Origin: Niastella populi
GTDB taxonomy: Bacteria > Bacteroidota > Bacteroidia > Chitinophagales > Chitinophagaceae
DNA: 64,000 bases
Direction: 5' to 3'
NCBI RefSeq assembly: GCF_002078015.1
Contig: NZ_LWBP01000123.1
Coordinates: 93,222 to 157,221, forward strand
In this document: one piece after another, positions 58,228-64,000 of the stretch
Numbering within the stretch: the stretch's first letter is position 1
Layout of the letters: the number at the start of each line of letters is the position of its first letter
Made by a program: the position numbers and the translations under genes
The notes under the pieces: model-generated
What the model saw: only the letters and a program-made list of their open reading frames with translations
The model's database searches: none
Told to the model about the DNA's origin: nothing

Positions 58228-59133
58228 ATGAAAAAAACAATTTTATCGGTCATCTTATTCGCCCCTGTATTCAATCAGGCGCTGTTTGCCCAAAGCAAAC
58301 GGGAACCTGCTTCGGCGGGAAGAAGTGAATTTATACAGGTTGAAAAAAATGTAAAACTGCATGTTACCGATCTTGGCGAAGGCCAGCCCATTGTACTCAT
58401 ACACGGCTGGCCGCTCAGTGATGCTATGTATGAGTATCAATACCAATACCTCGAAGAAAAAGGATTCAGGGTTATCGGTATTACGCTCAGGGGATTTGGC
58501 AGGAGTGATAAACCCTATGGCCGGTACGACTTCGACGTGTTCTCCGATGACATTAAAGTTGTGCTGGAAACACTCAAGATACAAAATGCGGTACTTGGGG
58601 GCTTCTCCATGGGCGGCGCTGTTGTTATACATTATGTAACAAAGTATAACTCGGCCCATGTAAGAAAATTGGCCTTATTTGCTGCTGCGGCGCCCTCCTG
58701 GAAACAACGCGATGGTTTTCCTTATGGCGTGTCTGACGCGGATGCTGCCGGACTTATAAAAAGTACACAAACCAGCAGACAGGATCTGATCGCCGGTTTT
58801 GGCGCTGCGTTCCCGGCCAAAGAAGGCAAAATTTCAAAAAACGTTGAGAAATGGCTTGAGCATATCAACCTCGAAGCGTCACCTTTCGCCATCACTAAAT
58901 CAATAACAGCATTGCGTGACCTCGACCTGCGTCCGGTTCTTTCAAAGATCAATATTCCCGTAGCTATATTCCAGGGAACGCAGGATAAGTTATGCCCTTT
59001 TGTATTTGCCGAACAACTTAACAAAGGCATCCCGAATTCATACCTTGTAAAATTCGAGAACAGCGGTCATGCATTGTTTGTAGAAGAAATGGAAAAGTTC
59101 AACACAGAACTGGAGCAGTTTGCCAGAAAGTAA
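58228..59133 (+). CDS. Secreted alpha/beta hydrolase
   Basis: 301 aa with signal peptide MKKTILSVILFAPVFNQALF. The catalytic triad is visible: nucleophile S127 in LGGFSMGGAV, D253 in IFQGTQDKLCPF, and H281 in NSGHALFVEE; the oxyanion motif is LIHGWPLSDAM. It is close to the non-haem haloperoxidase/arylesterase branch. With SnoaL and pirin upstream (38-bp gap) it suggests handling of aromatic or lactone compounds; this is inference. It converges on the next gene with a 2-bp gap. Confidence 0.87.
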   Translation: MKKTILSVILFAPVFNQALFAQSKREPASAGRSEFIQVEKNVKLHVTDLGEGQPIVLIHGWPLSDAMYEYQYQYLEEKGFRVIGITLRGFGRSDKPYGRYDFDVFSDDIKVVLETLKIQNAVLGGFSMGGAVVIHYVTKYNSAHVRKLALFAAAAPSWKQRDGFPYGVSDADAAGLIKSTQTSRQDLIAGFGAAFPAKEGKISKNVEKWLEHINLEASPFAITKSITALRDLDLRPVLSKINIPVAIFQGTQDKLCPFVFAEQLNKGIPNSYLVKFENSGHALFVEEMEKFNTELEQFARK

Positions 59134-59135
59134 GC

Positions 59136-60506
59136 TCAAAACCTTACACCGGAAGTAATTCCGATAAAAAATACATTCTTCCCTGGAGCAACTTCTTTAA
59201 TATAGTTTCCGGCATGGAACCATAAAAAAACCGTACTGAATACAAAATAACGGTTTAAAGCATATTCAAAGGTGATCGTATACTGATCACCTATATGCTT
59301 ATCAGCAGTATTTCTTCCCGTATAAGTTAACAGGTTGCCGGGGGCATAGATACCATCATCGATACTATATCGCCACATTTTGTCATAGTCTAAAGAAACA
59401 TGTATTCCAGCAAGCGGAGTAAATAAAACCGACGGGTGTATACCTATCAGATTCGCAGGGCCAATTAACGCGGCCAGCCCAAAATATCCGCCCCGGGGAA
59501 ATAATGGATTAAATGTTTGCAGATAATTATCATCATACTTTTTATTCCCGCTAATTACTTCCGTTTTAAATCTTATTTCAGGAAGCCATTTAATTTTTCT
59601 GAACGTATAAGAAGTGTTTATGGAAGCTGTATAGGCATTAATCTTGTATTTACCAAACTTTCCGAACTGGTAAGCTGCTTCAAAATCATATTTCCAATCG
59701 TTTGAAGTAGTCCATATTCTGGTTCCGGCGGTATGGCGCAGTTCGCGGCCAACGCCCTCATCGAATGCGGTTTTGCGTTTTAACAAACCGAGGCAGTACA
59801 GGTCGATGTTGCCAATTACGGGAATACCGTTCTTAACAATATAAGCACCCCAAAAGCGCGTGTTGCCCGATGGCCTGTCGTTAAAGAAACCCTTCCGGGT
59901 GCCTACATAATGGCTATAAAATAGGTTTGCCTGCAGGTCATGTTTTTTATAAATGAGCTTCAGCCCGTCAAACGACTGGCGGTTATTAGGGCCCTCCCGC
60001 GCAGATACCAGGCGCTGCGATCCATACTGAAATTCCTGCCGCCCGATCCTTGCAGCCAGTTCGCCATTCCCATTTAAAAAACTTTTTACTTCAATAAATC
60101 CCTGATGCAGTTCCAGGGAATTGTCATCCAAAGGACCTGATTCCTCCATGCTGAAGGCAAGGCTACTTTGCAATTGTGCAAATGTTCTGAAGTGTTTGCC
60201 AACATGTACATCTGCATGAAGTAAATATCTGTTCAGCACCTCGCCATGCGTTGCTTCGGGCGCATCGCTCCACAGATCGTTTTTATAGTGGAGATATTGT
60301 AACCTGGCCTCGCCGCCAAAGCTGATATAGTTGTTGCGGTTAGCAGATAAGGCAGTATACTTTAGCTTTCTTAAAAACGTACTTACCGAGTCATTCTTTA
60401 AAATGGAATAATTCTCATCGTATCGTAAAGGCTTAAATTCTGGTAACTGTTGACAATTTCCGCCTGCACCAATACTCAGGAGAAGTAACATCAACCGCCA
60501 TTTCAT
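59136..60506 (-). CDS. Alginate-export-type outer-membrane protein
   Basis: 456 aa, signal peptide MKWRLMLLLLSIGAGGNC, then an outer-membrane beta-barrel matching the Alginate_exp family: FGGEARLQYLHYKNDLWSDA, LLHADVHVGKHFRTFAQLQS, RIGRQEFQYGSQRLVSAREG (a conserved family motif) and RQSFDGLKLIYKKHDLQANL. In AlgE the barrel exports a polymer, but in Bacteroidota the substrate is unknown; it may be a porin. The final residue is F, as expected for a barrel protein. Not in an evident operon. Confidence 0.87.
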   Translation of the reverse strand: MKWRLMLLLLSIGAGGNCQQLPEFKPLRYDENYSILKNDSVSTFLRKLKYTALSANRNNYISFGGEARLQYLHYKNDLWSDAPEATHGEVLNRYLLHADVHVGKHFRTFAQLQSSLAFSMEESGPLDDNSLELHQGFIEVKSFLNGNGELAARIGRQEFQYGSQRLVSAREGPNNRQSFDGLKLIYKKHDLQANLFYSHYVGTRKGFFNDRPSGNTRFWGAYIVKNGIPVIGNIDLYCLGLLKRKTAFDEGVGRELRHTAGTRIWTTSNDWKYDFEAAYQFGKFGKYKINAYTASINTSYTFRKIKWLPEIRFKTEVISGNKKYDDNYLQTFNPLFPRGGYFGLAALIGPANLIGIHPSVLFTPLAGIHVSLDYDKMWRYSIDDGIYAPGNLLTYTGRNTADKHIGDQYTITFEYALNRYFVFSTVFLWFHAGNYIKEVAPGKNVFFIGITSGVRF

Positions 60507-60569
60507 ACCTTAATTTTTTGAATGGTAACGTTGGTTGCCAGATATTACCCGGCAGGTACAAAACAATCA

Positions 60570-60591
60570 ATCCTGACATGCGCCAGGATTA
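60570..60591 (-). terminator. Possible terminator of the isochorismatase gene
   Basis: AATCCTG/CAGGATT 7-bp arms with an 8-nt loop downstream of the minus-strand gene; followed by GATTGTTTT, a weak T run. Confidence 0.35.
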
Positions 60592-60649
60592 ATCGCTTCT
60601 CTGATGTGCCAGTGTGCCCGTTTTGATGAAAGAGAACTTCTTTATAGCA

Positions 60650-61414
60650 CTATTTTTTGTTCTGTTGAGATGAATTGAGCAGTTGCACTTCCCACGCATA
60701 GGCAATACCTACGTTCCCTCCATGTTCGGCGAGTATAGCTGCCAGGCCGGGCACGGTTTCGGTTCTTGCCCAGTCGCGCTGCAATTCGCCTGTTAAAACG
60801 CCTGCTGTTATGGGTATAACACCTGCCTGCACCATGCGGTCCATTGCACGATCGTGTGATTCTTTGGTATTACCGCCACAGGCATCGGCTATAACAAATA
60901 CTTCATAGCCCTCACTCAATGCCTGAATGGCCGGCATGGCCACACAGATCTCAGTCCATAACCCGGCGATAATTACTTTCTTTCTTCCCTGTTTCTTTAC
61001 CCAGTCTACCACTTTTTTATCCTGCCATGCATTGATCCATGTACGATCCAAAGGTTTTTGATCGGGAAAAACATCCTGTACACCTTTTACCAGGTATCCT
61101 CCTCTCTCTTCTAAAACTGTGGTCAAAAGGGTGGGTACTTTAAAGAGTTTGGCAGTTTTAGCAATAATTATTGTATTATTTAAAATAGTTTGCGGATCGT
61201 GACTTCCTAACCCTGCAAATTGAAATGGCTGATGATCGATCAGCAACAACACGCTGTTTTCAGGTGTGATCAATGCATTTAACCCTGTTTTATTACTGGC
61301 GCCCTGTGCATTTGCAAATCCGTTGGCAATAATGAGAATAGAAAATGCCATAATGATCTTTAAAGCGTTCACTTTGACGAGTTGCGGAGTGATTAGTCTG
61401 GCTGTAGTTGTCAT
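60650..61414 (-). CDS. Secreted isochorismatase-like hydrolase (YcaC type)
   Basis: A cysteine hydrolase of the isochorismatase superfamily; numbering is from an upstream TTG, the ATG at 61414 being preferred. D65 in VLLLIDHQPFQF, the LDRTWINAWQD region and the nucleophile C162 in LWTEICVAMPAIQAL are present and resemble YcaC-like enzymes. The N-terminus holds a hydrophobic signal segment (IIMAFSILIIANGFANAQ), which suggests export, unusual for this family. Substrate unknown. Confidence 0.83.
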   Translation of the reverse strand: MTTTARLITPQLVKVNALKIIMAFSILIIANGFANAQGASNKTGLNALITPENSVLLLIDHQPFQFAGLGSHDPQTILNNTIIIAKTAKLFKVPTLLTTVLEERGGYLVKGVQDVFPDQKPLDRTWINAWQDKKVVDWVKKQGRKKVIIAGLWTEICVAMPAIQALSEGYEVFVIADACGGNTKESHDRAMDRMVQAGVIPITAGVLTGELQRDWARTETVPGLAAILAEHGGNVGIAYAWEVQLLNSSQQNKK

Positions 61415-61558
61415 TGTAATTATTTTCAAACAAAGCTATCATCGGGCTGAACGGAGGAACGATATGAAAAGTCAAAAAAAATTGTTGACAAAAATCAACG
61501 GTTGAAAAATAAGTAACCGGAATTTGTAAGCGTTACACTGGCTGAACGAAAAGAAAAA

Positions 61559-61780
61559 TTACGACCTCAGACAGGTTCCTGTTGTATCAAACCAGTGATA
61601 ACTTACCGGCGGGTCAATTTTATAACCTTCATTTTTTTGCCCGGCATAAATGATGCAGCCAAAGCGCAGATCATAATTAATGTCTTCATATGAATAAGTG
61701 TTTGAATGAGGTATATAAATGATCGCATCAATTGTATTGAACCATGCTTCAATTTGATCATTGATGCAGCTCTTACCATC
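61559..61780 (-). pseudogene. 5'-truncated ORF abutting the kinase gene
   Basis: The minus-strand frame reads DGKSCINDQIEAWFNTIDAI, IYIPHSNTYSYEDINYDLRF, GCIIYAGQKNEGYKIDPPVS and YHWFDTTGTCLRS, then TAA at 61559-61561. It has no start of its own: its 5' side runs into the 3' end of the kinase in another frame. The sequence looks like a real C-terminus of an unknown protein cut off at the duplication boundary (61780). Confidence 0.5.
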
Positions 61781-63641
61781 AATGCGCCGTTTGATAAGGA
61801 AAAACTAATTCCACCCGTACCCCGGCTTCACCGGTTGTTGCTTTTTTATCGATGATGGTTAATTGCGCAGGCGTTTTGGTTTGCCGGCTTAATATTTCCA
61901 GCCGCTCCCGGTTAATGATGGCAGACAGAGGCCGCTTCTGCTCATGACCTTCTTCGCCCTGGAAACCCCGGCCATTGTCTTCTATAACACAATGCAGCGC
62001 CTTATGATCCTTTTTGATGCTGATGTTGATCTGCCCTTTTTCTTTTTGGCCGTTAAAGCCGTGCAAAATGGCGTTTTCGGTAAAAGGCTGCAATAACATT
62101 GGTGGTATCAGGATGCGTTCCTGGTCGGCGATACCTTCCACTTCAATATGGTAATCAAATTGATCGTCGAATAAAGATTGCTGTAGCATTAAATAATTGG
62201 CCAGCGCATCGAGTTCATTTTTCAGTGACACAAAAGGTTGCCGCGCATTTTCAAGGCTCAGCCTGAAGAGCCGGGTTAATCGCCGAACAAATTCAGCAGC
62301 GCCTTCGGTATCTCCCTTTCTAATAAACCGCTGTATACCGTTCACGGAACTGTATAAAAAATGAGACTCTATCTGCCCTCTGAGTAATTGCTGCCGCAGG
62401 CTTTCTTCCCTTATATCTCTTTTAAATTGCTTTCGCCGCCACCTCCATACGAAAAACGTGCCCAGGATGGCGACGCCGGAAATAATACGAACGATAGTAT
62501 TCCTTTGCCGTTCCCTTTTCTGTTCACTCGCCTGGTGGCTTAATGCCAGCGACTTGATCTGGTTGTCTTTTTCGAGCAGGTTGTATTTTGCTTCCAGTTC
62601 TCTGGCCTGCGCGACGATGGAGTAGTCGACTTCCTTTTGATAATACGCAAAAGCGGAATCCATGGCCGCATTGGCCTGCCAGGGCAGTTTCTGAAGCGTT
62701 AGATTCTCCGCTTTAGCCTTCCAGATCCGCTTTTGCAGCGCGTGGTTTTTTTCCTGTAAAACAAAAAGCAGCGCCGTATCGAGCATATATTCATCCTTTT
62801 TGTATTCACCCAGTTTCCGATAGGTGGCAGCTATATTATAATAAGATTGGGCGTTCAGTTCATTCAACTCACGGCTGATGTGCATGCCCTTCAACTGGTA
62901 CTGAAGCCCCTCTTTTAAAGCACCTTTTTTCGAAAGCAGCGCGCCCAGGTTTTCATACCGCACCGCGTCATAATAAGGATTACTGAAACTACTGTCCCGC
63001 ATCAGCGCCTGAAAAAAAATAAGTGCAGAATCTACCTGGTTCATCCGGTCATACCAGGAAGAAATATTGGTGGCAAAAACCGTTTTATGTTTGGGACTGG
63101 TACTTCGGCTGAACCCTTCGAACAAATACTTTTTTTGCATCGGCAGATCTCCGATCTTTTCATAAATGTCATATAGTTTCATGCAAATGAACGGGAGGCC
63201 GGGCGTATCGATCTTCTTAGCTAAAGAATAAGCTTCCCGGGCATAACGCAGGGCGCTGTCGAGCGATTTGCAATCACCGAGTATAGCAGCCGTTTGAATT
63301 TTACCCGCCAGTATTTGCCTTCCGGTTGTATCTTTTTCGATCGCAAGTTGTAAGGCCCGGTTCACATACAACCGGGCGGTATCAAGTTTGTTTTCAAGCT
63401 GGAAGGCTACGGCCATGCAGCGAAGCCAGGAACACATTTCAACGTAGTTGTCCCTTTTTGTAATAACGGGCAGAATGCTGTCTAATCTTCTTTTGGCGGC
63501 TGTGGTCTCGAGGTTGTGTAATAACGGATTTACCTGATCTTTAAAAAAGGACACAAGGGAACCGGGGGCAGGCTGCTGCTCCTTTTTGCCACTGAAATTA
63601 CAGGCCATACACATGATGGCTAGGACGAAGATCCTATACAT
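61779..63641 (-). CDS. LytS-type sensor histidine kinase with TPR-like sensor region
   Basis: From the ATG at 63641 (MYRIFVLAIMCMACNFSGKK) the protein has a lipoprotein-like signal (C14), helical TPR-like repeats (residues about 60-350), a coiled-coil stretch, a membrane helix (IVRIISGVAILGTFFVW) and the His_kinase domain with the phospho-His in LRGQIESHFLYSSVNGIQR. The ATPase has QPFTENAILHGFNGQKEKG and CVIEDNGRGFQGE. At about 620 aa it is typical of Bacteroidota kinases that pair with LytTR regulators. It overlaps the end of the upstream LytTR gene by about 22 bp. Its last 131 bp are duplicated at 41994-42124. Confidence 0.9.
   Translation of the reverse strand: MYRIFVLAIMCMACNFSGKKEQQPAPGSLVSFFKDQVNPLLHNLETTAAKRRLDSILPVITKRDNYVEMCSWLRCMAVAFQLENKLDTARLYVNRALQLAIEKDTTGRQILAGKIQTAAILGDCKSLDSALRYAREAYSLAKKIDTPGLPFICMKLYDIYEKIGDLPMQKKYLFEGFSRSTSPKHKTVFATNISSWYDRMNQVDSALIFFQALMRDSSFSNPYYDAVRYENLGALLSKKGALKEGLQYQLKGMHISRELNELNAQSYYNIAATYRKLGEYKKDEYMLDTALLFVLQEKNHALQKRIWKAKAENLTLQKLPWQANAAMDSAFAYYQKEVDYSIVAQARELEAKYNLLEKDNQIKSLALSHQASEQKRERQRNTIVRIISGVAILGTFFVWRWRRKQFKRDIREESLRQQLLRGQIESHFLYSSVNGIQRFIRKGDTEGAAEFVRRLTRLFRLSLENARQPFVSLKNELDALANYLMLQQSLFDDQFDYHIEVEGIADQERILIPPMLLQPFTENAILHGFNGQKEKGQINISIKKDHKALHCVIEDNGRGFQGEEGHEQKRPLSAIINRERLEILSRQTKTPAQLTIIDKKATTGEAGVRVELVFPYQTAH
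61780..61910 (-). repeat. Kinase 3' end block, copy 2 of the 131-bp duplication
   Basis: Identical to 41994-42124 except one base; here it is in its natural place as the end of the kinase gene, stopping two bases short of the complete stop codon. Confidence 0.95.
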
Positions 63642-64000
63642 AGCACTCGTTTTAGGATACTTAGCAACCATTTCTTTTTCCGGAGCGACACAGGGAGCGA
63701 TGTTCCATCCTTTAAATAAAGTATACCCTCCTTCATATGGTAACGATGGATGTACAATTCATTCACCATGTACGACTGGTGAATGCGCAGAAAAGTTTTT
63801 CCGGATAATAGTTCCTCATAATACTTAAGGGGCTTGCTGGTGACCACCTTCATTCCGCCATTTAAGAAAACAGTAGTATACACGTTAACAGCCTTGAAGT
63901 AATTGATATCCTTCAGTTCTACGATCTGTACAAACTGCTGTGACTGCAATGCGATATGACCCTGCGGCTTGTTTTTCCTGAAACTGTGCAGGGTGATGGC
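63620..64000 (-). CDS. LytTR-type response regulator (5' truncated by the window)
   Basis: Only the C-terminal part is in the window; the frame is open to base 64000. It is a LytTR DNA-binding domain: VQIVELKDINYFKAVNVYTT, MKVVTSKPLKYYEELLSGKT, FLRIHQSYMVNELYIHRYHM and LKDGTSLPVSLRKKKWLLSI. The receiver domain expected before it lies outside the window. It is the partner of the LytS-type kinase downstream, with overlapping coding ends. Confidence 0.85.
   Translation of the reverse strand, partial: AITLHSFRKNKPQGHIALQSQQFVQIVELKDINYFKAVNVYTTVFLNGGMKVVTSKPLKYYEELLSGKTFLRIHQSYMVNELYIHRYHMKEGILYLKDGTSLPVSLRKKKWLLSILKRVLCIGSSS

Noticed and set aside
1..64000. tRNA or rRNA genes
   Set aside because: Reading the sequence by eye I found no cloverleaf with a conserved T-arm and no rRNA signature; a covariance-model scan could still find a missed tRNA.

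Overview
The window reads as one contig of a Bacteroidota genome, most likely family Chitinophagaceae (Niastella/Chitinophaga-like). Evidence: a type IX secretion sorting domain on the first gene, a SusC/SusD pair with a hybrid two-component regulator, LytTR and LytS-type regulators, FecR and SusC remnants, a fit to the Bacteroidota promoter pattern TTTG/TAnnTTTG, and many starts without Shine-Dalgarno motifs. No rRNA, tRNA or CRISPR array was seen.

Layout. 0-5.3 kb: end of a secreted IPT/TIG adhesin-like protein, two unknown genes, a 509-bp structured non-coding region in front of a stand-alone LytTR regulator, a GNAT acetyltransferase and two small membrane proteins. 5.3-17 kb: carbohydrate genes (GH2, DUF5107-TPR, GH3 BglX, PL1-like pectate lyase, DoxX-like), with repeat-rich spacers around the first two. 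17-22.5 kb: protein homeostasis and thiol chemistry (CbpM/CbpA, cysteine desulfurase, split DsbD, Lrp regulator). 22.7-26.4 kb: sensor kinase/response regulator pair and a sigma-like protein fused to a membrane tail, flanked by a 76-bp modular intergenic repeat.

26.6-40 kb is a stress-protection block: two DUF892 (YciF-like) proteins, DUF2071, a CheY-like receiver, SemiSWEET with a newly noted overlapping 53-codon ORF, small hydrophilic proteins, DUF421, an operon of manganese catalase, DsbA-like protein, small protein and GlgX, then groES-groEL, and a Crp/Fnr regulator next to an AhpD-like protein. 40.2-42.2 kb holds a DUF1259 lipoprotein and a scar made of fragments of FecR, SusC and a histidine-kinase tail. 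42.2-56 kb is a polysaccharide utilisation locus: hybrid two-component regulator facing away from SusC-SusD-GH2-(CBM96/beta-helix). 56.1-61.4 kb: a Crp/Fnr gene, a perfect FNR-type box, a SnoaL-pirin-hydrolase operon, an alginate-export-type barrel and an isochorismatase-like hydrolase. 61.5-64 kb: a truncated ORF, then a LytS-like kinase and its LytTR response regulator, which runs off the window.

The most interesting signals are: (i) six TGTGACGA-type repeats, mostly at exactly 22-bp spacing, directly upstream of a LytTR gene; (ii) the FecR/SusC scar sharing a 131-bp near-identical block with the 3' end of the kinase 20 kb away; (iii) two cassettes of Crp/Fnr gene, palindrome and target gene, one with a perfect TTGAT-N4-ATCAA box and a regulator carrying the matching E..SR recognition helix; and (iv) a dispersed 76-bp intergenic repeat family.
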